Positions 1 through 7,509 of a stretch of 13,213 nt of DNA are shown in pieces; the stretch's first letter is position 1, and every line of letters begins with the position of its first letter. This DNA is from Candidatus Thermokryptus sp. (GTDB lineage Bacteria; Bacteroidota; Ignavibacteria; Kryptoniales; Kryptoniaceae): positions 1-13,213 of the forward strand of contig JAPYWO010000005.1 of assembly GCA_028276305.1 (NCBI GenBank). Reading direction: 5' to 3'. Made by a program: the position numbers and the translations under genes. The notes beneath the pieces were generated by a model. That model was not told the DNA's origin and ran no database searches. It saw only the letters and a program-made list of their open reading frames with translations.

Positions 1-603
1 CGTTTCGCAACGGGTTTTCCAGAGATGGCGGGTTATGAATCATATAATGCCGAGATTGAAGTTGAGGTTGAGGTTTATGACGCTCTTTCGGGCGATAGGA
101 TAGTGATTTTTGGAATTTCCGGGCAAGTTAAGGAACAAGGGCTTGGTCTGACTTTGCTTGGGAAACCAACGGAAAAATTTACGCAATTTTACTCGCTTGA
201 TTTATTGAAGTTTGGGAGCAAAGAGTTCAATCAAACGATAATCGGTAAGGCGATGAATAAATCAGGGATTGAGTTCGCCATGCGGTTAAAAAGTTATATC
301 CCAGAGGCGTTCAGCGAAACGGTTGAGGGTTTAGGTGAGACAAAAGGTGTGACGGAGTTGGAAGTCGTTGAAATTAAAGGCAAGGTTCTTCACATCGGGA
401 GACAAAATCTTGTTTATATAAATCTTGGCAGTGGGGATGGTATTGTGTCGGGTGTAAGGGCTTATGTGTATGATTCGGATAAAAAAGTTGCAGATGTTGA
501 AGTTGTTGATGTGATTGATTCACATCTTTCGGCGTGTAAAGTTTTAAATTCGCTCGGGGAGATCAGGAAAGATTTAGAGGTCAAGGTTAAAATTGTAAAA
601 TAA
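1..603 (+). CDS. CsgG-like envelope protein with FlgT-C-like C-terminal domain (5' truncated)
   Basis: The frame is open to the left edge, so this is the last 200 residues of a longer protein. An ATG at 25 exists but has no clear ribosome binding site and would leave only half a domain. The first ~100 residues (strand-rich EIEVEVEVYDALSGDRIV, a glycine-rich stretch, then FNQTIIGKAMNKSGIEFAMRL) resemble the end of the CsgG/HfaB lipoprotein family, where a strand carrying 'D..TG..' precedes a helix like 'lGkA...a'. The last ~80 residues (GKVLHIGRQNLVYINLGSGDGI) resemble the small beta-barrel of FlgT C-terminal domains, found on many CsgG-like proteins. CsgG homologues act at the outer membrane in secretion or surface assembly. 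Any lipobox would lie outside the window. Fifteen bases separate it from the acyltransferase gene, so cotranscription is possible. The family call rests on motif recall and is moderate. Confidence 0.55.
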   Translation, partial: RFATGFPEMAGYESYNAEIEVEVEVYDALSGDRIVIFGISGQVKEQGLGLTLLGKPTEKFTQFYSLDLLKFGSKEFNQTIIGKAMNKSGIEFAMRLKSYIPEAFSETVEGLGETKGVTELEVVEIKGKVLHIGRQNLVYINLGSGDGIVSGVRAYVYDSDKKVADVEVVDVIDSHLSACKVLNSLGEIRKDLEVKVKIVK

Positions 604-605
604 AA

Positions 606-610
606 AAGGA
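606..610 (+). promoter_or_regulatory. Ribosome binding site of the acyltransferase gene
   Basis: AAGGA lies 8 nt before the ATG at 619 and supports that start. It falls in the 15-bp gap after the preceding stop, so no separate promoter is needed for this gene. Confidence 0.55.
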
Positions 611-618
611 ATAGTTTT

Positions 619-1743
619 ATGAGCGAGGTATTGAAAGAAACGAGATTAACATCGCTTGATGTTTTTAGAGGAGCAACGATAGCAGGGATGATACTCGTTA
701 ATAATCCGGGCAGTTGGTCTTATGTTTATCCGCAGTTAAGGCATGCGGACTGGCATGGTTGGACATTCACTGATTTAATTTTCCCATTTTTCCTTTTCAT
801 CGTCGGGGTTGCGATAGTGTTTTCTTTTTCAAGGCGAGTTGAACTCGGGTATTCAAAGGTTAAATTGTTCGGAAAAGTTGTAAGAAGAACGATAATTCTT
901 TTCGCTCTCGGTCTCTTTTTAAATGGTTTTCCTGAGTTCAATTTTTCAACGATAAGGATAATGGGCGTTTTACAAAGGATAGCGATATGTTATTTCTTCG
1001 CTTCGGTTATATATTTGACATCAAGCGTAAGATGGCAAGCGTTTTGGTCATTTGCGCTTCTTTTTATCTATTGGGGGCTTATGGAATTTGTCCCGGTTCC
1101 CGGGATAGGCGCTGGATTGTATGAGAAAGGGAGAAATTTTGCAGCGTATGTTGATTCGCTTATTTTGAAAGGGCATATGTGGAGCGCAACTAAAACCTGG
1201 GACCCGGAAGGAATTGTAAGCACAATCCCAGCTATATCAACAACACTTTTCGGTGTTTTAACCGGGCATTGGTTGAGGAGCAAGAGAAGCGAGGTTGAAA
1301 AGACGCTTTGGCTTTTCATCATGGGAAATCTTGGACTTTTCATCGGTGCTGTTTGGAACGCTTGGCTCCCAATAAACAAAAACTTATGGACAAGTTCATA
1401 TTCGGTTTTTACAGCTGGTTTCGCTTTGATAGTTCTTGGCTTTTGTTACTATTTCATTGATGTGAAAGGTTATAGAAGGTGGGCTTATCCTTTTATCGTC
1501 TACGGGATGAACGCCATTACTGTGTTTGTTTTATCAGGGATAATTGGGAGGTTAAGCATATATTTTAAAATTTCCCTACCCGACGGAACTAAAACGACGG
1601 TGAAAAATTACATTTATGAGAATTTCTTCGCCTCTTGGCTTGGACCGATGAACGGCTCGCTTGGCTATGCGATTGCGCATGTCTTGTTAATGTATTTCTT
1701 GATGTGGATACTTTACAAGAAAAGGATTTTTATCAAGATATGA
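619..1743 (+). CDS. Multi-pass membrane acyltransferase, HGSNAT/NagX (DUF5009/DUF1624-like) family
   Basis: A 374-residue integral membrane protein with roughly ten hydrophobic segments (about 51-71, 88-105, 116-135, 140-157, 205-217, 230-249, 262-280, 288-312, 349-367, plus a weak one at 16-30). The N-terminus carries the family signature: SLDVFRG (12-18), then [20 protein letters not shown] (41-60). In human heparan-alpha-glucosaminide N-acetyltransferase the equivalent loop holds the active-site histidine that takes an acetyl group from acetyl-CoA on one side of the membrane for transfer to an amino sugar on the other. H42 is the likely counterpart. In bacteria such proteins are thought to acylate sugars of the envelope or imported aminosugars; the substrate here cannot be told. 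Length is normal for bacterial members. The start is fixed by AAGGA 8 nt upstream. The 3' end overlaps the end of the convergent DUF255 gene by 11 bp. The family is confident, the substrate unknown. Confidence 0.85.
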   Translation: MSEVLKETRLTSLDVFRGATIAGMILVNNPGSWSYVYPQLRHADWHGWTFTDLIFPFFLFIVGVAIVFSFSRRVELGYSKVKLFGKVVRRTIILFALGLFLNGFPEFNFSTIRIMGVLQRIAICYFFASVIYLTSSVRWQAFWSFALLFIYWGLMEFVPVPGIGAGLYEKGRNFAAYVDSLILKGHMWSATKTWDPEGIVSTIPAISTTLFGVLTGHWLRSKRSEVEKTLWLFIMGNLGLFIGAVWNAWLPINKNLWTSSYSVFTAGFALIVLGFCYYFIDVKGYRRWAYPFIVYGMNAITVFVLSGIIGRLSIYFKISLPDGTKTTVKNYIYENFFASWLGPMNGSLGYAIAHVLLMYFLMWILYKKRIFIKI

Positions 1744-3787
1744 GTTCATCTATTAAACGCATCATCTCTTCAACGCTTGTGACTGGCTGTTTACATTCGT
1801 AATTTGTGCAGATGTAAATTGTCGTCTTTCCGTCAATTTCTTTGTAGTGTGTCAAAAATGGAGCGATTAAATTTATCTCGTCTTCACGATCCGTCGGTTT
1901 GTAAAGTAAAATTTTATTTGGGATGAACTTTGAATTCAAGAGTTTCTGGATTTTTGAGATATCGTCGCTTGATTTACCAACAATTATAATTTCAAAAGAC
2001 GGACCGATCAGAAAATCAAAAGCTGAAAGGAAAAAAGTGTAAGCTGAGGGGTGTTTGCTCACTGTGCCTGAGAATGTTTCCACGAGTTTAAATGTAAGTT
2101 CGTTTAGATCGCTTCGCCCTGTGATTTTTGAAAGTTTGATGAGGACGAGCAAAGCAACAGAATTGCCTGAGGGTATGGCTCCATCGTAAATTTCTTTTTG
2201 TTTAAAGAGCACATCTTCATTTTCACTTAAGAAGAAACCGCCATTGTTTTCATCCCAGAAAAGTTCAATCATTTTATTTGTTAGTTCAATCGCTTTTTTA
2301 AGATAATTTGTTTTAAATGTCGCTTCATAAAGTTCAATCAACCCCCACGCTAAGAAAGCGTAATCATCTAAGTGACCATTGATTTTCGCTTCGCCATCTC
2401 TGAACCTGTGAAGTAGTTTCCCATCGTTTGTGAGCATATTTTTCAATATGAAATTTGCGCTCTTTTCAGCGATTTTGATGTAATCCTCTACTCCAAATGT
2501 CAAATAACCCTTTGCGAGCGAAGATATGGTCAAACCGTTCCAATCGGTGAGAATTTTATCGTCCTTTAGCGGGCGGATTCTATTGTTTCTATGTTTAAGA
2601 AGTTTTAATCTGATACTTTCCCATATTTTCCTTTTTTCACCTTCAAGTTCAGATGAAAGGTGGAATATATTTTTGCCAGTTCTTGAACGCTTTAACTCGT
2701 CAATGTAATTTCCATCTTTTCTGATGTTGAAGTTTTCAATTACAAAATTTAACTCGCTTTGGTTTAGAATTTTTTCAAGTTCACTGTATTCCCAGAGGTA
2801 AAATTTACCTTCTTCCCCTTCGCTATCGGCGTCTTCGGCTGAGAAAAAACCACCATCTGTATTTGTTAAATTATCAATCACATAGGAAAAAACTTCAGAG
2901 CATAAAACAGCGTGCTTTTCTTTTCCTGTTGCTTGGTATGTCTCAATGCAAGCCAAAGAAATAAGAGCTTGATCGTAGAGCATTTTTTCAAAGTGTGGGA
3001 CGAGCCATTTTCTATCCGTTGAATATCTATGGAAACCAAAACCGATTTGATCATAGATTCCACCAAGCCACATTCCTTTCAATGTTTGTTCAACCATATC
3101 AATTGCTCTCGCATTTCCGGTTCTTTTCCAATATCTTAAAAGAAACATCAGATTATGCGGGGTTGGGAATTTCGGTGCCTCTCCAAATCCACCATATTCA
3201 GGGTCAAAATTCTCTTCAAGTTCTTTATATGCAAGCGTAAAAATCGTCTCGTCAATGATATTTCCCTTTTCAACTTTTTCAAGCGCCTCTTTAATCTCAC
3301 TTGTTATTTGTTCTGCGAGGGATATGACTTTGCCTTTATTTTCCTTCCAAATTTCAACGACTTTTTGAAGCAGTTCAATTAGTCCGATCCGACCATATCT
3401 TGAATGCTTTGGGATATAGGTCCCGGCGAAAAATGGTTTTTTATCGGGAGTCATTATTATCGTAAGTGGCCATCCCCCATGACCTGTCATCGCTTGGCAA
3501 ATCGTCATATAAACAGTGTCAATATCTGGGCGCTCTTCACGGTCAACTTTTATCGGGATGAAATTTTCATTCAAAATTTTTGCAACCTCTTCATCTTCAA
3601 AGGATTCTTTTTCCATCACATGACACCAATGGCAGGTTGAATATCCAATTGAGAGGAATATCGGTTTATCTTCAATTTTTGCCCTTTCAAATGCCTCATC
3701 GCACCAAGGATACCAATCAACGGGATTGTATGCGTGTTGCAAAAGGTAAGGGCTTTTTTCATTTATAAGGCGATTCGGCTTTCTCAC
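1733..3787 (-). CDS. Thioredoxin-fold plus six-hairpin protein, DUF255 / SPATA20 / YyaL family
   Basis: A 684-residue protein, full length for the family. Residues 1-160 are the DUF255 thioredoxin-like domain: [21 protein letters not shown] (5-25), the CxxC active site C52-H-W-C55, and TGHGGWP (101-107). The middle, about 180-560, is an alpha/alpha six-hairpin glycosidase-like region with [15 protein letters not shown] (242-256), [12 protein letters not shown] (263-274) and [13 protein letters not shown] (320-332). The tail has the family's YICTNYEC motif (C660, C665). No signal peptide is visible, so it is probably cytoplasmic. The family is widespread and linked to redox or carbohydrate functions, but no reaction is firmly established. 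The start is GTG; an in-frame stop at 3809-3811 limits extension, and the family consensus begins a few residues in. No good ribosome binding site is seen. It is divergent from the secreted protein gene and convergent with the acyltransferase. 'Thioredoxin domain-containing protein' is the safest name. Confidence 0.92.
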   Translation of the reverse strand: MRKPNRLINEKSPYLLQHAYNPVDWYPWCDEAFERAKIEDKPIFLSIGYSTCHWCHVMEKESFEDEEVAKILNENFIPIKVDREERPDIDTVYMTICQAMTGHGGWPLTIIMTPDKKPFFAGTYIPKHSRYGRIGLIELLQKVVEIWKENKGKVISLAEQITSEIKEALEKVEKGNIIDETIFTLAYKELEENFDPEYGGFGEAPKFPTPHNLMFLLRYWKRTGNARAIDMVEQTLKGMWLGGIYDQIGFGFHRYSTDRKWLVPHFEKMLYDQALISLACIETYQATGKEKHAVLCSEVFSYVIDNLTNTDGGFFSAEDADSEGEEGKFYLWEYSELEKILNQSELNFVIENFNIRKDGNYIDELKRSRTGKNIFHLSSELEGEKRKIWESIRLKLLKHRNNRIRPLKDDKILTDWNGLTISSLAKGYLTFGVEDYIKIAEKSANFILKNMLTNDGKLLHRFRDGEAKINGHLDDYAFLAWGLIELYEATFKTNYLKKAIELTNKMIELFWDENNGGFFLSENEDVLFKQKEIYDGAIPSGNSVALLVLIKLSKITGRSDLNELTFKLVETFSGTVSKHPSAYTFFLSAFDFLIGPSFEIIIVGKSSDDISKIQKLLNSKFIPNKILLYKPTDREDEINLIAPFLTHYKEIDGKTTIYICTNYECKQPVTSVEEMMRLIDELIS

Positions 3788-3858
3788 TTGTCTTTGAGTT
3801 TTTATTATTCAAAACAGGTGATTTAATTGGAGTGTTCCAGAATGTGATTTAGGTCAAA

Positions 3859-3888
3859 TTGTGTCTTTGATGAAATTTTTTAAATTTA
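3859..3888 (+). promoter_or_regulatory. Candidate Bacteroidetes-type promoter for the secreted protein
   Basis: TTG at 3859-3861 is followed after exactly 19 nt by TAAATTTA at 3881-3888. This is close to the Bacteroidetes sigma consensus (TTG near -33, TAnnTTTG near -7), with only the last base of the -7 box differing. Initiation would fall around 3893-3896, giving a leader of about 35 nt before the ATG at 3930. That fits the start chosen here, not the upstream TTG at 3861. The region is very AT-rich, so a chance match is quite possible. Confidence 0.3.
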
Positions 3889-3914
3889 AATCAAAAGTTA
3901 AACACCAAACAAAG

Positions 3915-3920
3915 AAGGAG
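3915..3920 (+). promoter_or_regulatory. Ribosome binding site that sets the start of the secreted protein
   Basis: AAGGAG lies 9 nt before the ATG at 3930. The longer reading frame beginning with TTG at 3861 would place a lysine-rich stretch ahead of the signal peptide and has no comparable site, so 3930 is preferred. Confidence 0.7.
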
Positions 3921-3929
3921 AATTCAGGT

Positions 3930-6680
3930 ATGAAGATGGTGAATTTAATTTTGATTTTCATCTTGTCTTTTGGCATTGCCTTTTCTCAGCAATTTAATCT
4001 TTTTGATGTTTTTCCGTTGGGAGGGCTTAAAGTAAAATACGACCGCTACGGGAATCCGTGGGCTGTTGGATTGTCATCAAGTTCGGGTGGTAATTTCTAT
4101 TTATTTAGGAGCGAGAACGGACGATTTAAAAGCCCTATATTTATTGGGAAAGTACCAAATGTGTATAACGTTCAATATGTAAATTGGGATTTTGACATAG
4201 ACACTTCTGGTGTAGTTCATATCGCAGGGGTTATTTACGAAGGATTTCGCGACGGTTACAATAATCCAGCGCCCTTCTATCTAAACTCTGAGATGGACAG
4301 TGCGGTTGTTTTTAACGCAGTGAGTTTAGGTCCTTTTAATCCTCCTGACCCAAATCATGATTATATAAGAGTGTTAAGAACCACGGATGATAAAATTGTT
4401 GCAAATGTTGCTATTTGGTTCCCTTATTCCTCGTATACTCGTTACCCTGACTCTTTAATTTGGGTTCAGTTGGTTAATCCATCAGCTAACAGCATCAGAG
4501 CGACAATTGACACGATTTATTTAGGTGATTTGACTCCTCCTAATACGCATAAATCGGGTGTGTATCCTTGGAATCTTTCTATTAACAAAAATCTATTTTT
4601 GATGACTTACGGTTGGTATAGAATTGGGGCAAGTAGTGATTTGTCAATTGATACCGTTGCTTATACTTTTGCAATTTACAGGATTAGACCGGGTGGAAGA
4701 GCCGAAATGATTAATAGTGCAGAAATTGTTCGTGTTAATATAGTGGGTGAGCGGATAGAACCCGCTCCCCTTCCATATTACATAGCTGACTTGAACGATG
4801 GAGCTAATGCATGGCTTATAAGATGGTTTAATGTATGGTCGCCTTTCCCGCGATTTGATGGAGGGATTGTTTCAGCTGAAGAAGATAGAGAGGGGAATCT
4901 GCATTTAGTTGGGATTAATGCAAAACAATACATATACCAGGTTTATACACCTGCAAATAGACCAGCGAACGAAGAAGGTAAAGTGCCTACATATAGCTAT
5001 GTGATTTCTTACGATTCAACTATACATTGGCAATTCAAAAGTGAATTGATTGATTGGTACCATTATATACCTTACTTATCTGTAAGTGCATTTAATTTGA
5101 ATAAGGCGACGATTACTTTTAATGGTTGGCAACTTTATCAAGTTGGTAATAAATTGCGAGGTGTTCCAGGGAAAGTTTTATTGCATCAGGAATCTGGGAA
5201 TTATAGATATGAGGTACTTGCTGGAACCAGTACAGATGAGATTAATCGTCTGAGGTTTGGGTTAAGTACTAACTGGTATATTGATAATTCTGGTCAAGTT
5301 TATCTCTGGAATGATTGGGAAAGCATCGGCTTTGATAGCACAAGAACTGCTTATATTTACCTTTACAAGTTGAGGAGCACAGGGAATAGTTTCATTATGA
5401 ATTATTCCTTGACAAATGATATAAAGGAGAAGATGATATCACCAATTCCTGTAGGAAAGATACCCGGATATGCTTTCTCGGATTTCCAATATAAATTTGA
5501 TAAGGACAAGAGGATGTATTTTTTGGTTTTGACGATTGATTCGCTTCGTCCAGCCACATACCACTTGGGGCGTATGTTTCTCGTTAAGGAGACATCGCCT
5601 GGGCAGTGGGATACAACGCTTGTATCAACAGATACAACGAATGTGCTTTGGTTTGATTATTACACTGACTTTGTTGTTGATGAGAATGGGAATGTACATG
5701 TGGTTTATGCTACCTATAAAGGTGGTAGATCAATGGTGTTCTATACAAATAACGAAGGTGGAAGTTTTAAAACCCCAATACCTGTTGACACAACAAGGAT
5801 TTTAAGGTATGCTCGGATTAGGGTGTCAAGAAATGGACTTGTTTATATTTGGGGTCAGGATCTAAATATAAATCGTTATTTTTACTATTATGGCGATTAT
5901 GTATCTGGTTTCAAGCGTTCTTCAAGGGATTTTTCTGACTTTGATAAAGCTGAGGTTGATGCAAACGGTAATTTGTATATAGTGAGCTCCCCATGGTGGT
6001 CAGGTTCAGGTTATTCAGTATATTTGTATAAATTCAATCGGGATTCAGCTTTGATTTATCGTTTCCCGAACAAAATTTTGTTTACCTTCCAGTCGGGTTC
6101 GCCTATTGTTTATCCTTCTTTTACTTTTGTAAGGGATGAAAATTGGCAAATTCATTTGCTTGGTGTTTATGAGTCAAAACTTTACCATTGGAAATCTTCG
6201 GATAATTTCACCGCAAGGGTTGAGTATGACCTCTCAAATGTCCTTAAGTTTAGAAGCGGTATTATCATCAGTGCTGTTGCCAATGATTTAGATAAAAGAA
6301 TATATTTCTTTACAACTTTGTCCACCTTTGAGCCAATGATTGTCGGTTGGATTCCTTACACAGTTACAGGGGTTGAAAAAGATGGAAATGTTTTGCCAAG
6401 GGAGTTTTCGCTTTCGCAAAATTATCCAAATCCGTTTAATCCAGCAACGACGATAAGTTTTGAGCTACCGGTTAAGTCAAGCGTTGAGATATCTATCTAT
6501 GATGTTTTGGGGCGCAAGTTGAAGACGGTCCTTGAAGAGGTAAAGGATGCGGGGAGATATAAAGTTGTTGTTGATATGAGTGGGTATGCAAGCGGTGTTT
6601 ATTTCTATCGGATGGTTGCTAAACCTGTTGTAGGTGGGAGCGATTTCATTTCCGTTAGGAAAATGCTTTTGATAAAATAG
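3930..6680 (+). CDS. Secreted beta-propeller-like protein with T9SS type A sorting domain
   Basis: A 916-residue exported protein. It begins with a signal peptide (MKMVNLILIFILSFGIAFS, cleavage likely just before QQFN). It ends with a type A T9SS C-terminal domain from about residue 826: FSLSQNYPNPFNPATTISFE, then SIYDVLGRKLKTVL, SGYASGVYFYRM and a final RKMLLIK. The protein therefore probably crosses the outer membrane through the type IX system and is released or anchored at the surface, with the tail removed. The body is strand-rich and aromatic, with about nine spaced copies of a short motif, D-x-x-G-x-hydrophobic-hydrophobic: DRYGNPWAVG (38-47), DTSGVVHIAGV (91-101), DREGNLHLVGI (319-329), DNSGQVYLW (452-460), DENGNVHVVYA (584-594), SRNGLVYIWG (633-642), DANGNLYIVSS (677-687), DENWQIHLLGV (736-746) and DLDKRIYFF (786-794). 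This spacing suggests a beta-propeller or related sheet repeat. No catalytic motif was recognised and the function is unknown. It has its own ribosome binding site and a strong terminator, so it is probably a single-gene unit. Confidence 0.85.
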   Translation: MKMVNLILIFILSFGIAFSQQFNLFDVFPLGGLKVKYDRYGNPWAVGLSSSSGGNFYLFRSENGRFKSPIFIGKVPNVYNVQYVNWDFDIDTSGVVHIAGVIYEGFRDGYNNPAPFYLNSEMDSAVVFNAVSLGPFNPPDPNHDYIRVLRTTDDKIVANVAIWFPYSSYTRYPDSLIWVQLVNPSANSIRATIDTIYLGDLTPPNTHKSGVYPWNLSINKNLFLMTYGWYRIGASSDLSIDTVAYTFAIYRIRPGGRAEMINSAEIVRVNIVGERIEPAPLPYYIADLNDGANAWLIRWFNVWSPFPRFDGGIVSAEEDREGNLHLVGINAKQYIYQVYTPANRPANEEGKVPTYSYVISYDSTIHWQFKSELIDWYHYIPYLSVSAFNLNKATITFNGWQLYQVGNKLRGVPGKVLLHQESGNYRYEVLAGTSTDEINRLRFGLSTNWYIDNSGQVYLWNDWESIGFDSTRTAYIYLYKLRSTGNSFIMNYSLTNDIKEKMISPIPVGKIPGYAFSDFQYKFDKDKRMYFLVLTIDSLRPATYHLGRMFLVKETSPGQWDTTLVSTDTTNVLWFDYYTDFVVDENGNVHVVYATYKGGRSMVFYTNNEGGSFKTPIPVDTTRILRYARIRVSRNGLVYIWGQDLNINRYFYYYGDYVSGFKRSSRDFSDFDKAEVDANGNLYIVSSPWWSGSGYSVYLYKFNRDSALIYRFPNKILFTFQSGSPIVYPSFTFVRDENWQIHLLGVYESKLYHWKSSDNFTARVEYDLSNVLKFRSGIIISAVANDLDKRIYFFTTLSTFEPMIVGWIPYTVTGVEKDGNVLPREFSLSQNYPNPFNPATTISFELPVKSSVEISIYDVLGRKLKTVLEEVKDAGRYKVVVDMSGYASGVYFYRMVAKPVVGGSDFISVRKMLLIK

Positions 6681-6701
6681 GAGATTTTAAACTTTAACTT
6701 C

Positions 6702-6731
6702 AAAGCCCCGGCATATCGTCGGGGCTTTTTT
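6702..6731 (+). terminator. Rho-independent terminator after the secreted protein gene
   Basis: GCCCCG (6705-6710) pairs with CGGGGC (6720-6725), extended outward by AAA/TTT. The loop is 9 nt and the stem runs straight into six T's. It starts 22 bases after the stop codon and separates this gene from the DUF4159/DUF4175 unit. Confidence 0.9.
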
Positions 6732-6794
6732 GTTTGATTATTGAGCGGGAGTTTTCTAAATTATCTCTGAGAAAATTAAAGTTCTATTTGTGCG

Positions 6795-7496
6795 GTGAAA
6801 AATAAGTTTTTAAATATATTTGCGGTTTTTTTAATCGCGTTTTTCCTCACCCTTGTTGAGTTGAATCATTACACAGGGGCACAGGAAGCGTATCAGTTGA
6901 AGAGTTCGTTTAAAATCGGGCGTTTGAAATATCGCGGTGGCGGGGACTGGTATAATGACCCGTCAGCAGAGGTTAATCTTTTGAAGTTTATAAAAGAGAA
7001 CACGAACATTGATGTTAATCCAGTTTATGAGTTTGTTGATATCGGTAGCGATAATATCTTTTCATATCCATTTCTCTTTATGACTGGTCACGGGGGCATA
7101 ACTTTTAATGAGGATGAAGCGAAGCGCTTGAGGTTGTATCTTGAAAATGGAGGATTTCTTTACGCTGACGATGATTACGGGATGGACAAATTTTTCAGGA
7201 GGGAGATAAAGAAAGTTTTCCCAGATAAGGAGTTAGTTGAGTTACCTTTTTCGTATGGACTTTTTCATTGTTGGTTCAATTTTCCTAATGGCGTGCCGAA
7301 AACACACGAACACGACAACAAACCACCCCAGGCGTTTGGCATTTTTCACAACGGTAGATTAGTTTTGCTTTACACTTATGAATCAAATCCAAGCGATGGT
7401 TGGGCTGACCCTGAGGTTCATCACGACCCAGAGGAAAAAAGGCAAGAGGCGTTAAGGTTTGGGACGAATATAGTCGTTTGGGCTTTAACAAATTAA
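6795..7496 (+). CDS. Exported DUF4159 domain protein
   Basis: A 233-residue protein with a hydrophobic N-terminus (about 5-21) that acts as a signal peptide or anchor; cleavage might follow A29. The rest is a DUF4159 domain: FKIGRLKYRGGGDWYNDP (39-56), PFLFMTGHGGITF (92-104), LRLYLENGGFLYADDDYG (112-129), LFHCWFNFPNGVPK (156-169) and FGIFHNGRLVLLYTY (181-195). The domain resembles a class I glutamine amidotransferase-like fold without an evident catalytic nucleophile; its biochemical role is not known. The start is GTG, with an in-frame TAA at 6777-6779 upstream and no clear ribosome binding site; the signal-like sequence directly after the GTG supports it. Its stop is 13 bp before the DUF4175 gene. 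In other Bacteroidetes DUF4159 genes lie in MoxR/DUF58/Bat clusters, which suggests an envelope-maintenance role by association only. Confidence 0.82.
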   Translation: MKNKFLNIFAVFLIAFFLTLVELNHYTGAQEAYQLKSSFKIGRLKYRGGGDWYNDPSAEVNLLKFIKENTNIDVNPVYEFVDIGSDNIFSYPFLFMTGHGGITFNEDEAKRLRLYLENGGFLYADDDYGMDKFFRREIKKVFPDKELVELPFSYGLFHCWFNFPNGVPKTHEHDNKPPQAFGIFHNGRLVLLYTYESNPSDGWADPEVHHDPEEKRQEALRFGTNIVVWALTN

Positions 7497-7509
7497 AATT
7501 GGCTTTAAT

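Noticed and set aside
3861..3929. N-terminal extension of the secreted protein from TTG 3861
   Set aside because: It puts a lysine-rich stretch before a complete signal peptide, while AAGGAG sits correctly before the ATG at 3930.
4100..6360. Foreign origin of the body of the T9SS protein, based on codon use
   Set aside because: Its codons looked somewhat different from DUF4175 on reading, but alanine codon choice was similar to porA, so no clear signal of transfer remains.
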